Positions 11,244-24,059 are shown, counted from the first letter of the stretch. The stretch: DNA of 64,000 nucleotides from Isoetes taiwanensis (GCA_021234155.1 JAJEKV010000004.1:7508109-7572108); one strand, 5' to 3'. The notes: generated by a model not told the origin, from the sequence alone. Numbers and translations are program-made.

Positions 11244-12654
11244 CTAGCTGCCAATAACCACCTTTCCTCTCTTCCAGGAAACATTCTGGTTCTGACTCTT
11301 TGCTTCTTTGAATTTCTTAATTTCATCCTTCCTAGCAGCAAATTGTTCTTTGGTCAAGTCCTCATTGATCCAGATGTTTTCTCCTTTAAGAGCAGCCCTA
11401 TTCCTTAGTACATTCCACCTACAATCCTTATCCCGAAATCTGATTATGATGTGCCTGGCCCAGTCCTTTTCCAACTCTGAATGCGTCCACTATACCGATA
11501 TCTTCAATTCTTAGCTTGTCTTGGAGAAAGTGTGTCACCACAGACCTCGTCTTTTCCTGGATATTTTCTGGCAGACCCACCAATCTCAGGTTAAGAGCTC
11601 GGTTTTTCCTATCTTGTTCCTCCATGTAATCAGCAAGCTTATGTGACAGCTCTACTATTGCAGTATCTTCCTCCTTTGGTGCATCTCTCGTAGCTGGCTC
11701 ATGAATTTCCTCCTTTATTGCCTCAATTTCTCCTCTCAACGTTTGCACAGCCATGGCATTCTCCTGTTTAACTTGTTCCAATGCTAATTGAAAATCAGTG
11801 GCCAGAGAACTTCTTACCTCTCTAATCATTTCTTGCATAACCGAGCCCATGAATTCCCGCATAAACTCTTTCTTGAAGTCCCTAAGCATTGATCTCATGT
11901 TCTCCGCCATCGTCTCCATCATATCTCGTAGATCTTTGGCATTGTCTCCATGAGGGGATTCAGCATATGCCTCTGCTTCCTCTGATTTCTCAAAGTGCCT
12001 CGCAGCCTCCTTGTTAGCTCCAGATTCCCCTGCACCCTTTTTCCATTTTCGATTTGCATCAAGAGTATGGCCAACATCGTCCTCTGATTTCTCAAAATTC
12101 GCAGCCCCCTTGTTTCTTACAGCAGCTCCTGGTTCCCTTGTACCCTTTTTCAAGTTTCGATTTGCATCAGAGACATGCCCATATTTCCTGCCTGCCTTTA
12201 AGCCTCCTTTTCCACCAGAGTCTTCATCAGAATCCGCCTTGCCTCCATTCGAAGCTGATTCATTTCCAAAAACGTCCACAGAAAGTCCCTTGCCAGCATC
12301 GTGACCTGCAATTAGAACCCCTTTACTGGATTTCTGGCCTGCCTCTAAACCTCTTGATCCACATTTTCGACCTGCAACAGAGTCTGCCCCTGAATCCCCT
12401 TTGCTTTCGCTCCCAGCAGATTCATCTCCCGAATCTTCTCTGTCAGCCTCGGTTCCTTCCTGTTCTCTGATTCCTTCTGCATCAAAAACCAGTTTGTCCT
12501 GTTTCCGGCCCTCTGCTAAAACCCTGTCAGAATCAGAGCTGGCTTTTCCCCCTTTAGAACCTCCTGACGAGCATGACGCCTTGTTACTCCCCCCACACTG
12601 ATCCCTGTCTTTTTCTTTGAGGTCACCCTTCCTAGTCGCCCTACTAGCGCCCAT
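11244..12654 (-). pseudogene. LINE B ORF1: repetitive N-terminus, coiled coil, L1-type RRM
   Basis: The ATG at 12654 follows the CT microsatellite. Residues 1-220 are Gly/Ser/Lys/Asp rich with diverged internal repeats (DANRNLKKGTREPGA / DANRKWKKGAGESGA; FEKSE twice). Residues about 225-330 form a Met/Glu-rich coiled coil. An RRM-like fold as in L1 ORF1p follows (NRALNLRLVGLPENIQEKTR, DAFRVGKG). Near 11470 a frameshift moves the end of the RRM into another frame, which reads WARHIIIRFRDKDCR, NRAALKGENIWINEDLT. Such proteins bind element RNA. The frameshift makes it non-functional unless it is corrected. Confidence 0.8.
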
Positions 12655-12655
12655 T

Positions 12656-12660
<5 letters not shown>

Positions 12661-12694
<34 letters not shown>

Positions 12695-12736
12695 AGGGAG
12701 GGAGGGAGGGAGAATTGAATTGAATTGAATTGAATT
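12661..12736. repeat. (GA)n(GGGA)n + (GAATT)4: tail of LINE A
   Basis: On the minus strand LINE A ends ...AATAATAAAATTCAATTCAATTC, followed by CCCT and CT repeats; two bases later comes the ATG of LINE B ORF1. It is the clearest example of the family's tail passing from a pentamer to CT repeats. Confidence 0.9.
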
Positions 12737-12777
12737 TTATTATTATGTCAATTGAGACCATCAGGTCTATGTGACAT

Positions 12778-13443
12778 TCAGAAGTCCAATACATCATCAA
12801 AACCCATATAGGTTGAAGTGCTCCCAGAGAATGGAGCATCTTCAAGCTCTGACCTCTCTATCTCCTCGTCCATATCTCCTAGTAGCTCTTTTAAATCATG
12901 CAGACGCGATTCTCGTTGTTGTAACATTTCTATCAGATAGTTGCCAATATTTCTAGTCAGCAAGTCAAAAAATGTAACCAATGAATCAGCAACAATTCCA
13001 AATCTTTCTCTGATGTTCTGGTAGGCTGGACAAGTCAAAATGACAAGCTTTTCATCTTCTATTTCATCTTCTCCACAGATCTTACAAGACCTTTGTTCCT
13101 TTGGGATCTTTTTCCATCTGCCTGTTTCTACCCCCAAATGGTGTGAGCTTAATCTTATTCGGCATATGGTGTGTCTCATCTTCAATGAAATGTTTTCGGC
13201 CAGATAGTTCGCACCTATTAACTTCGGATTCATTTCCTCCCTATAGTTTCCCATTTTCGATCCCGCTTGTGTCCACATCTTTTGCAGCATACTTTGGGTT
13301 ACCCATTCCCTAATCTTTTTCGGATCAAAATCAGCCAGTTTCATGTTCCATTTCGCAAGCCATTTTTTTATATCTGCGTAGCAACCCTTACATGAACTTT
13401 CCACCATGGCTAGGTTTGGATATCTGTTAACACCCATATTCAA
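12778..13443 (-). pseudogene. LINE A RT C-terminal domain with CCHC motif
   Basis: 221 codons matching the C-terminal part of the LINE C protein: KWLAKWNMKLADFDPKKIRE, then RLSSHHLGVETGRWKKIP and CKICGEDEIEDEKLVILTC. The histidine of the CxxC-H-C motif is replaced by Leu/Val here, so the zinc site is probably lost. An Asp/Glu-rich tail ends the frame. Confidence 0.75.
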
Positions 13444-13583
13444 TACCTTCCCTCAATATGTCAGAGTTCGGCATAAAGCTTCTCCTTCCAGAGGTAACAG
13501 ATTCCCTTCTACCATCATTATTTCGTAAGGTGTCTGCACCTTGACCCCGAATTCAGTGCGCAAGAACTTTTTTTGTATTTTTT

Positions 13584-14030
13584 CTAACTTCTTCCATAAT
13601 CCCAAAGGAAGACCAGGCCCCAGGTTTCACAGCCGTACAAAAGAACTGTCTGGACTAGTGTCTTATATAACATTTTTTTCAGATTAAAGTTCCAGATGCC
13701 TACCTTTTTACACTTTTTCTGCATTGCAAAGAGTGCCCGTAAACCGCCATTTGTTCTCTGCTCAATTGTCTTGCCCCATCTAAAATGTTTATCAATGATC
13801 AGACCCAAGTACTTATAAGAGTCCGTAATTTCAACTTTCTCCCCCTGGAAATAGGACTCATAATCTTTATCTTTGGTGGTTCCAAAAATGATAATCTTGG
13901 TTTTTCCAAGATTGACTTGCATTTGCGTGTTAACACAGAACATGGCCAATGCATCTAGATGCTTCTGCATTCCTGCTTTATTTCTAGAGAGCATAATAAC
14001 ATCATCAGCATACAACAGTAAACGGATCAC
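13584..14030 (-). pseudogene. LINE A RT palm/thumb fragment
   Basis: 148 codons starting at the catalytic LLLYADD, then HLDALAMFCVNTQMQVNLGK, KYLGLIIDKHFRWGKTIEQR and VLLYGCETWG. A frame change follows, and the C-terminal domain resumes at 13443. The 5' side is replaced by the CT microsatellite. Confidence 0.75.
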
Positions 14031-14038
14031 ATGACTAG

Positions 14039-14250
<212 letters not shown>

Positions 14251-14799
14251 AGACAATTTCCCCCTATATGTGGGGCCTTTTCATTATATGTGGCCCGCCG
14301 ATAAAATTTTGGGCCCCGTGAAATATTCTGGGGCTTTGTGGCCTTCTCTGAAATATTTTTGGGGTTTTATTGCAGCAACATGAGCCGAATTCCTTTCAAC
14401 ACTGCTTTATTCCTCCGAACCTGCAAAGAAAGCGATGTGCTCATAAGTTATTTAGAAGCCTTGCCTCATCCTACCCAATAACAAGGAATCGAAATCCACC
14501 TCGCTGAACAAAAAGTAGACTAAAAACATATTCATTTCGAGCAAAACAAAGGGAAGTAAGATCTTCAGATAATAAAATCGGGCCCAGCAGCGATTTTGGG
14601 CTCCAACTAGTATTTTTCTGAAGCAGGTTCTGGATAAACAGGAAAATATTAGGGTTCTTAGTTTCATGCTCCAGTTCTAGCTCTTGGTTTCGAAATTGTT
14701 ATGGATTTTATTTCGCTATGTTCTTGAAAGAAATACCATTTTAAGAGATGTTTGTGTCGAACCTAAATCTTAAATCTCAAAGCTGAAGATAAGCAGAGG

Positions 14800-15210
14800 A
14801 TTTCAAGGTGAAATCTCAAAGCTGAGCATAAAATGTTGTTGCCACAAATAGGGCTTCTTCAACAACATACTCATTCTAGGCAAATGGACCATGCCCACCA
14901 GGTAGCGATAGATGAACTTAGAGATCATAATTTTACTCTGTAAGGGAAAGTCAATCATACCTAGCCCATCAGCAAATCTGGACTTGATACATGTGGACCA
15001 GGCAAACTTCACAACCACACCGGTCTCAGTACCAGCCCAAATGAAGCTACAGCCTCCTAAAGTTTTGATTGTGATGCGAGCACTATAGATGCCTTATAAA
15101 TATGAGTGTTGCTGAGAACATGCTTAGCAGTTGCTATCCTCCCTGCCAAAGAGAGCTTAGCTATATTCCACCAGAAAAGACGCCAAACTGTTGGTCCTCC
15201 ATTGCAAATG
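14800..15210 (-). mobile_element. L1 RT C-terminal fragment
   Basis: The minus strand reads LFWWNIAKLSLAGRIATAKH, then FIWAGTETGVVVKFAWSTC, ADGLGMIDFPLQSKIMISKF and IYRYLVG, typical of the region after the RT thumb in plant L1 elements (LS.AGR, W...C..K..GGLG..). Only a fragment with frame shifts. The 5' and 3' limits are set by loss of similarity. Confidence 0.7.
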
Positions 15211-15219
15211 GACTGGCAT

Positions 15220-16890
15220 TATTGTTGAAAACATGTCCTTTGATAATGTCCAGCTGCATCTAGAAGGCAATACAAAAAAGTCGGTAAGTCTTTATGTTTT
15301 ATATGAGTTGTTGATCAGAAAAGAACTTTCCAGCATAAAACCCATATAGTGACTTACATTCATAGCCCTCTTTTAGTATTCAAAGGCATGTTCTAAAGGG
15401 CGACTTAACTATTAAAACTAAGTTTGTGAAGAACGAAAAAGCTAGTCAACATGGACAAATTACCAGTTCTCCAACATTTTTATTGATGGATTCATCTCGA
15501 ACACAGGTCTTCTTATGCCTCTTAAAGCCTACAAAGCATTGTAGCTCCCCACCATGACATATTCCATGTTCTGGGCAAGGTATCCAGTCGCGTATGCAGA
15601 CATCAATTTATGTCTATGCAAGAAACCAGATCATTAAGACGAGTTTCAAGCACTATATCTAAAAAAATTCACGTACCAATTCTTCAAGCTCCATTTAAAA
15701 AGGATTGGCTTTACCGCATGAAAAAGGGCTGGTTTTGCCTACGGTACCAAATTATCAGTGTAAAAAACAAGGCAGCCACTATGGCAGCTATTGCAAGGAT
15801 GGTGGCGGTTTGATGCAGTTGCAGCCTTCAGATTCAGCCTAAATCGATCCTCATTTGGCTTGATCAAGAATAGGTGCTCCATGCTACTGCAATGCCTGAG
15901 TTTAGAATAAAATATATATTGTGGCTCCAAGAATCCACCTTCCATCTATCACGATTTGAGAAGGACGAAGTTCCCCTCTACTTCGCTACCTCTATGCGAT
16001 GCCAGGAAGTGAAGATCGCAACCCACCCAAGCTCCTATTAAATCCACACCAGCTATCTGTCCTCAGGTGTCCCTCAAATCCCAAAAGTCCACAGCCCTAG
16101 ACAAAAAATACGATACAATATTCTTATCTCGTGGCCCTCTAATGGGTCACTCTCCACACTCCCCAAGGATTGCCCTACGGGCAACCCAAAAAACGAATGC
16201 CCAAAAAGAAAGCCACCAACGTCAAACAATGTACGAATCATAATACATAGCTTTTAAAATATCTTAACCTTAAGTTCTATATGCCGAAAACAATCGTAGC
16301 AACTTACTAACAATAGTCGCAATAGTCGGAGTCCTACCATAAACAACAGGGAAGTAGTGACAATTTGTATAAAGGACGGCTGCGCTCAATCCAGCCGTCT
16401 CATCCAATGAATAAGTGACGCGTGTCACATTTTCTTTATCTAAAAAATCGTGCAAATTCTTTACTCTGAGTTCCGCCACTTATACTGTGCAGACACGTGG
16501 CACGGCTGGATTTGGCCCAGCCGTCCTCTACGTTGAGAGAAAGGCCCTGTGGCCTTCTTTCCGGAAGGTCAAGCAGAGCTACGCGCTTCGCATCAGCTAG
16601 CTTTCCCTTCCGGAAAGGCGGCCACAGGCCTTTCCCTTATACGAAAGAGTTGCTTTGTCATTGTAAGCCCCAATATTTCATTTAATGGCTTTTCATGTCG
16701 AGGATATTAAATTTAAAAGGAATAAGCAAGATTATGTAGGAAAATTTCCTGCACGAGAGTAATGGCATTTAAGAGAAGTGTATGTCTTATAGGAAAAAAT
16801 CTTGCACGAACGTAGACGAACTTAAAGCCTCATATATTTACATGAACATCAAAAAACCACAAAAAAAATGCACGCAACTGCAAAGATATG
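15220..16890. other. Intergenic region 3' of the kinesin gene
   Basis: No gene seen. A few 60-70 codon frames on both strands lack motifs. A short inverted arrangement of CTTTCCGGAAGG and AAGGGAAAGGCC-like runs occurs near 16.55-16.65 kb. The 3' UTR and poly(A) signals of the kinesin should lie just below 16898 but cannot be fixed by eye. Confidence 0.35.
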
Positions 16891-16897
16891 GTTTGTT

Positions 16898-19800
16898 TTA
16901 AGACGCAAAAGAAATTGACTTTCTCAGGTCAGATGACTCAATCTTGCCGTCAATATGCCTATAAAACGACTCCAATAAGTCCCGTTTGAAGTTTTTCACC
17001 TACAATTCAACAGCCCAGTCCATCACAAATCAACAATTGTATATTATTGGTGCTAATTAACCACTAGGTTTGGTGCTAATTAACCAGTAGGTACCTGCGT
17101 CTGTATAGCCTTTATCTCCTCCTTAACTTGGTTGAATGCCTCAAATGCTCTGCGGTACTCTGCTTTAGCCTCCTTCAATCTAAAAATTTGAGTGGCATAG
17201 AAAGAGCTTTAACCACTGGGAAAAGTTACTTCATATGAGTCACATCGGATGTCACCTTGTGGTAACTTGAATTTTGTCTGGCAAGACTGTTTGTTCTTCC
17301 TCCTCCTCTTCTTCTTCTTCATCTACAACTTTTTGCAATGCAATAGTTTGCAGGATTTTCTGAAAGAAAACGAAAAAACATAGTCGATTACGAAATATAA
17401 TGCATGCAATGTAAGAAGCCAATGGTTACCGTGAGATCAGATATCTCTTTCCTAGCTTCAGTTATATGGTTGCAAACTTCATTTGCAAACTGCTTTTTCA
17501 ATCTGCAAGTACCAACCGATTGGCAAAGCTCAAGTATAGTATCCAACTTAAAATTTTATTTTGTCAATGCTTCGAACCTTAGTTCTGTGCTTTTGTTCTT
17601 TATCAGTTCTGTGTACTTTTGACCATCTTCAGAAGTATGCTTGAAATCAATAAAAGCCTGTAAAAGCAGCCATGCATGTTAAAATAGGTCCAGGATATCG
17701 CACTACAATAAGCTAATATTTACCATATTTTTCTCCTCAGGGGAAAAATCATCTTTGGTTTGAGGACACTTTTGGTCAGTAAGTGCAGAGATAACTTCAT
17801 CATTAACAGACTTTTTAACAGGAGATGCCACACGTTCGACATTATCTGGTCTTGCATCCAATGGTGCTACACCGACATGAAATCCCTGGTTGATCAACAA
17901 ATGCATTTGAGAATTATAATTATGTACTAACATAAGTGCTTCCAAAAGGTAAACCTGAGGCTCAAGCTCGCCTACTCCATCCTCATCTTCGAATTCAATA
18001 ACAGGATGCTGGTCAGGTTCATGTCTGAGTTCTGCTTGAATCTTATCTAGCTGTACCCTTGCGAAAAAAAAAACCAAGCTATTATGTAAGGGAATAGAAA
18101 TAGAATCTCGTTTGGAAAGGTGTAAAACCTTCGAATGAAGCATTATTTGGATATAAAATGCTATGCATGCTTTTATCTTGTGAGAGATGAATATTATCAA
18201 ACCTCTTTTTGTACAGATGAATAAGCTTCTTTAAACAGACTGAAGGTCTCTTTAACCTGAACGACAAATTCCTGTTCTGCTCAGAGCACTTAAAGTTTAA
18301 CACTTATTTGACTCTATTGATTGATCTTCAATTTTTGTCTATCAGTATAGAAATAAGACTTTGCAAATATGAACTTCTGACACAAAAGTCTACTACAACA
18401 GAACAGCAGTGTCAATTGTAGGAGAGATCCGACATGATACCTGTGCTAAGTTGCGAACTGGGATTGTATTGACATCTGCACCCGACAAAAAATCTTTAAT
18501 ATAATTCCGAATCTCCGACCTTACTTCATCTCTGAACCAATAAAGCATGTGATACTCAGGGAATGTTTGACTTCTTGCTATTGAGAATAAAATCCTTACA
18601 TGCTGTAGATGAAAGAGATGCACCATACGTTATATCATCATACGAGGGAACAGGTTTCCCGTTGAGAATATCCTTCAAAGCTAATTCTTCTTTAAGATTG
18701 GCTATCTGGCTCTCGTATTTCCTGCAACCGTAGAAGCAATTTTGCACATATGGAACTTTAAAAAGGCAGTAAGATTTTTTGGCAAGGAAAAGACCTTTGT
18801 GCATAAACATGATCCATCAGCTTGGTTATCTTAACATCTGTCTTGATATCTCTAACACGTTGCGCAAATCTCAAGGTGCTAATCTAAGCAAGAAAAAGTC
18901 ACTTCAAACTAAAAAATACTTCCAATTCTTCTGCCTTTCTCTTGTAGACGTTAATATATAATCTTTCTTTCTTTCTTTCATTCAAAGTTCTAGTTAGGTT
19001 TAAACAAACATCAAAACAACTTGAAGAAAAAAGGGTTGAAGTTACTGTTTCATCCAGGAACTTATCATCTGCCCAGGCACAAGCTATCAGTATTGTCTTG
19101 CTATTCCCACCAAGAGCATCTCTGAGAAGTGTTGTGACACAACTTTGACGGAAGCAAACATGCCCCTGGCCCTTTCGTAGTTCACTAACAGCCTGAAATG
19201 ACAAACTAGCCATCATAAACTTAAGAGTTTCTCTATGCTGCATAACTGGAGACTCACCAAAGACCCAACAAAATATGATTTAAGAAAAAATGTTAATAAT
19301 ATATCAATTCGTGTAAGTCTCCTACTACATTAGGAAAATGGAACCACTTAAATGATCCTATTAGAGAAAAAATTGTCAACGTGACAATGTAAGAAGCCAA
19401 TGTATGAACTTCAGAATACAGAAAAGATGCAGGGAATCCGAGGTTACCTCTCTGGTCTGTGAAAAGCAAAAGTTTTCTTCACTATTTATCCCTAATAGAT
19501 GTTGATCATTCACATCATTGAGAGGCTCCAAATATTAATGATGTCAAGAATGATCAGGATCAAACCCTCAGTTCCACATGACATAGTCTTGGCAGAATTT
19601 GCAGCTGATCTTCTGAAAAAGGAACCTGTGCTTATAATGGGGTCTTATTCTTATTTCAATAGACTCCAGTCTTTGGCTGATGCACCAGCTCCCTCACTTA
19701 GCATTCAGTTCATCCAAAGCATTGCCCAACTCACGTAAAATCTAGCTGGTTTTCTCGCACATGCAAACCGTTCAACAAAATGGGCTTCTCAATATATCAT

Positions 19801-21805
19801 CTAAGCAAAGTCGCGCAGCTACCAACACTAGTTCAGTGCCCAACAATAATCTGAGGCGTCATTAGGTAAATTATAATACTCGTCATGATTCAGAACATAT
19901 GTGATAGACAAGTGGACCTCTTCAAAAGAAATAACCACCAAAAAGACAATAAGGACAATTTTTTGAATAAATCTAGAGATGGTTCCCTTCAACGCCCTGG
20001 GTACTTCGATACACACTTGTCACATAAACTCAGGAATGTATTGGGGCAGTTTTGTGCCTCGTCTCACCAGTTAGAGATTGAAGCTGGTCGGGCTAAGGGT
20101 AGGGCACGTGAAAAAAAGTCTGTCAAATGTGCAACTTAGGGGAAGTGGAATCAGAAGAACACTTTATCTTTCTGTGTCCAGCATACTATGGAATAAAGGA
20201 AGGTACCACTGTCTTTTCAGGGATCTAACCACTTTGAAGCAGCTTGTGAACTTTCCAGACCAGATAGGCACAAAGCTGATTTGGCACAAAGCTAGGGTGC
20301 ACTAGACAGAAGCAGAGGCTTCTCTTGGGAAACAGAAATTTAAACAAGTGACAAAGTAGGGGTTTTTCAATGCGCATGCACAGTACAGTTGCAGCATACT
20401 TTCAAACCAATATTTGTATTGGACACAAGCTCTTATCTAAGTTTTTATATCCCAATGGGCATCAACATTGTTAACACTTGGAATAATACATCATATGGTA
20501 AAGAATCTGCAATAATTTGGATGCCCAAAAAATAAATATGCATTCACATGGAATCGCAATTTTAGATTCAAGAGAAGGAAATATCAATAATGTAATCAAA
20601 TTCTTTCTACTTGGCAGATACAAAACCTGTTCAAGAAATGTAAGAGACTTGTTGATCCCCATTGTTTCCTTCACAAGGTCTTCCCGAATACCAACTTGGT
20701 CATATTTATCAGTTCCTGCCAGATCAACAAGATTGAGCTTTCCGGCTGTTCTCTCTGGATATGTTTTTAGTCCACAATGTCTTTCAACATAGATTGTGAA
20801 GATGGTATGTGATCTGCTTGATGTCTGAAAGACATGTAAAGATGATACTTATTCATCATACAAACTAGAAGCTATCAAAATTATTCTAAATTGTAGATTG
20901 AAAATTATATAAAAAGAATCTTTAATCCTACCTGGCTAAGTGGATGGGAAGCAGTTGATCTCCTCCGATGACCTTCAAAAAACAGCTTCAATGCTTGTGT
21001 TTCTGTCTTGCAAAATGTTTTACTTAGACCCTTTATTTCCATCACTCCACCTAGAGTTTCTTGAGTTATCACTGTACTTGTTGATGGATTTTCACTCAAA
21101 AGGTCACGCATAACCTTAAAAAAACTGGAAAATCAGGAATGCTGATGCTTCTAACATTGCCAGAAAAGAAATGGCATAACACAATACCTCATTGTACACC
21201 TCAAGATATGACACAAAAACACCAATTTTGCTTTCAGGTTTAGACTCCTTTTCCTCAAAAACAGAATTTATGCATCGTGGTATGAGACCACTGTAGACAA
21301 ATGGCTGCATGTGCAAAAACGAAAAAGAAGAAAAAGATCTGATTAGTTTGCCAATATTACTTGGAAAAAAAAGGGGAACTGCAAGCCCACCTTAATATCT
21401 CCTTTCATAGTAAAAGTTTTGCCAGAGCCAACTTGACCATATGCTATTATTGTTCCCTGATATCCTGTGAGGACGTCTGCTACAAGATCTTTTGCACATT
21501 TCTCGTAGACTTCCTCTTGGGCAGTGCCCTACAAGATTACACAATGGACAAATATGTTCATGAACCAGAAAGGATAAAGGAAAAGAAACAAAATTGTAAA
21601 TTGTAAATCCTATAGGTACCTGAATGATACTATCCAAGTGAAATGTAAGCTGTCTTTTGTAATGTCTGGGAGGACCACCTTCAATATGGGGCAGATCGAT
21701 CCGAACGGTGCCTCTAGTTGGATCAGATCCATCATATGTAATGTGAGGGGAAGGCATATCAGTGGGGCGCAAACGCAGATACGTCTTGATTCTGAATCGC
21801 CCCAT
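16898..21805 (-). CDS. KIN9: Kinesin-9 (KIF9-type) motor protein, 17 exons
   Basis: Joining 17 exons by GT-AG rules gives 2,025 bases, 674 residues, in frame throughout without a stop. Exons (high to low): 21805-21620, 21528-21391, 21304-21188, 21114-20932, 20824-20627, 19192-19046, 18883-18795, 18721-18600, 18529-18441, 18256-18203, 18050-17955, 17885-17724, 17657-17578, 17502-17430, 17359-17256, 17179-17095, 16999-16898. Motor domain about 1-350: [16 protein letters not shown] start, P-loop GQVGSGKT (93-100), SSRSH (210-214), DLAGTDK (242-248, usually DLAGSER). Kinesin-9 traits follow: neck [13 protein letters not shown]...YDD, the [10 protein letters not shown] segment, [20 protein letters not shown], and an acidic-run/coiled-coil tail. 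KIF9 family motors work in motile cilia. Exon 9's acceptor (18530) was chosen to keep frame. Smaller than human KIF9 (about 790). Confidence 0.85.
19520..20320 (+). mobile_element. LINE 3' remnant, antisense in a kinesin intron
   Basis: Within intron 5 of the kinesin (20626-19193, about 1.4 kb), on the opposite strand. Fragments [20 protein letters not shown] (compare PYEMMLAECGMIPLEGEA in LINE C) and [20 protein letters not shown], followed in another frame by [19 protein letters not shown], match the LINE C-terminal domain. Strongly decayed. It accounts for most of this unusually long intron. Confidence 0.65.
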
Positions 21806-24055
21806 TTCTGACAAACTTGGAACTTCAGCTGAGCATTCTCACGTGTCATTTTCCAAATGAGTTTTAAGTTGAAGTAATAGAAATTCTGGGCTTTTTTTTT
21901 TTATGTATTATTCTGATTCTCATCCAGGTGATTATTTACTTTACAGTATTGCTAGCATGGAGAAGACTTCTGCAAAAGGACTTATTCTGCAAAGTGACAT
22001 GTCAATCAGACCATAATAGAACGCTAAAACAATATTTCCAACTCTCCCCACTTTTTTTCCCAGCCGAAGAGTAATTGTAAAAATGGAGGCCCTACGATCT
22101 GTAACAAATTTTTTGTAATAGGTCTATACATGTGGGTGCCTTCACCATTAGTTCCTATGCCCGAACGGCAAACCCTAGGGTTGTCGGGTGAGACATTGGC
22201 ATATTTCATAAGATGTGCCTGTTGGATGCTTGAAATCTTCCCTGGATGCCATTTAGACGAGCGAGGTCGGCCCTGGAGCTATGTCCTCGTCAAGATTGCA
22301 TAGCGATGTCGACCAGAATGCATAACAAGTAAATATGTTGCCATAATGGACAGATAAAGACGCAACATGATCGTAAAAATACGATTTACCCGTGCAATTC
22401 TAAGGCAACGCAAAAAACAATCAAACCATGATATTATATCCCATGCAGTTCTAAGGTGAAGCCACATACAAGCAAACTAAGATGTATCCCGGATTGAAAA
22501 GTTTAATCCAAGTATAAATTTAAAAAGAACAGGAAGATAACATCCAATTTTCCACTTCGTAATGCTAACATAGCCAATATGGAGCGTGTCATTCTACTTT
22601 TTCGAAAACCTTCTCCGATTTAAACGGGGAAGCACAAGAACTATGCCCAGACTGTTCAAGCTCATGAAGCACTGCCCAAGGAGTCGCACCAAACAAAACC
22701 CCCACATTCAGGGAACTTACAGTATGGTCAAAAAACACTAGATTTGCCAAATGATACCAGACCGAAGTGGGAAAAACTGAGATAGTAGCACAAGAAAAGC
22801 TTTGTGCAAAATTGATAGTTTATTAGATTGCTGAATGATATCAGACCGAAATGGGAAAATTTGAGGTTTGAAGGGAAGCCATAAACATGCAATAAGCACA
22901 GAGAAGGCCATCCTTAATTTGTAGGGCTTGAAGGGAAAACCAAGAATCAAAGAGGAGGAGATGGATTGGTTTTTCTGGCATAAAATATCTCGCCAAGATG
23001 CTAGATGAAGGAGCAAAGGCAGACAAAATCACATCTACAATTGCTCTAGAAGCATACAGCATCATAGTTAACGCAGGATGACAATAGCATATCATACTTA
23101 AAAAGGTGGAAAGCAGGATGAGGATAGCAAATCCTATTTAGAAAGGTGGAAGTTTGCAATGTATTCAGAAAAGAACACAAAGCAATATAGACAAGTGAAA
23201 CAAAAAAAATAGCAGCGTATAGAAGGTGGACAGATGATACAAAGTGTTCATAGGTAGTCTTCTACCAACAAATGTCAATTTTTAGACAGAATTACATTTT
23301 CCCACCTTGAAAACATGTGGCAGTATACCAACCTTAACACAGGGTCGATTTGTCCATATATACACTGCATTGCACAACATTCTCATTGAGGCATAAAAAT
23401 TAAGGTAGAACTAGAGAGTTTGTTGTGGAAAAAAAGGAGCTAAGATTTAAAAAGGAAAAGCGATGAGTTCTAGACAAAATAAATTGGCTGCGGGAAGAAG
23501 AGACGGCTGAAGATTTATGATGCTTTGTTTTTGAAAATCTACTTTGCATACCGGATTACTACACTAATCGTTCACATCACCAAGCATCAAACTAGAAACT
23601 GATTTGGATGAAAACCACGTTGCTTTTTCTAAGTATCCAACAAAATAATTAGGTTAAGAATAACCTGTCTCACCAGAAGGAGGATGATTCAGGTAAAACC
23701 CCTCTGAATATGGACAAGCATTTTAGAAAGACAAAGATGCACCCAGCATTTAGGGACAACCAAGAAATATGCATTTGCATCAGACGCATTAAGGATAAGT
23801 TCTGTGGAAAAAAAATCTTTGTCACCGTAGAATATGAATGATCACACCGTTAATCTCAATCTAAAAGTAAAAAAACCAAACGCAAGCAACTGGAAACCGA
23901 AGCGGCTAATCCAATCCTCAAGGCATGCGAACCAGCAGTTCGGCATGCAATGCGAAGAGCTCCAACAGGCTGATTTTTCTGAGCCGTTATTTCAGTTATA
24001 TCAAAATCCGATGGTCTTCCGGTGCATTTATTGGCTCCCCATTTGGACTTGGATT
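21806..24055. other. Upstream of kinesin-9; no gene recognised
   Basis: The kinesin 5' UTR and promoter should lie just above 21805. A poly-T run at about 21892-21902 and many AT-rich stretches are present. A 24-bp imperfect direct repeat (TGATAYCAGACCGAARTGGG...) occurs near 22.75 and 22.83 kb. Short frames up to 92 codons have no motif. No TATA box can be assigned with confidence. Confidence 0.35.
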
Positions 24056-24059
24056 CCAG

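Larger units (their letters stand above)
9600..12654 (-). mobile_element. LINE B: ORF1, endonuclease and N-terminal RT; 3' part lost
   Basis: In minus-strand order: ORF1 (12654-11244), endonuclease (11219-10113), then the start of RT with EPKSFWNRMKMKTAD, DVTAGIARLANGKAADARGV and NNYRTILISSIFSKLF, up to about 9600. The RT palm is missing because the 120-bp repeat joins here. ORF1 starts directly after a CT microsatellite that follows the tail of LINE A, giving a head-to-tail pair. Confidence 0.85.

Noticed and set aside
12011-12601. Pro/Ser-rich plus-strand ORFs
   Set aside because: Antisense of the Gly/Ser-rich LINE B ORF1.
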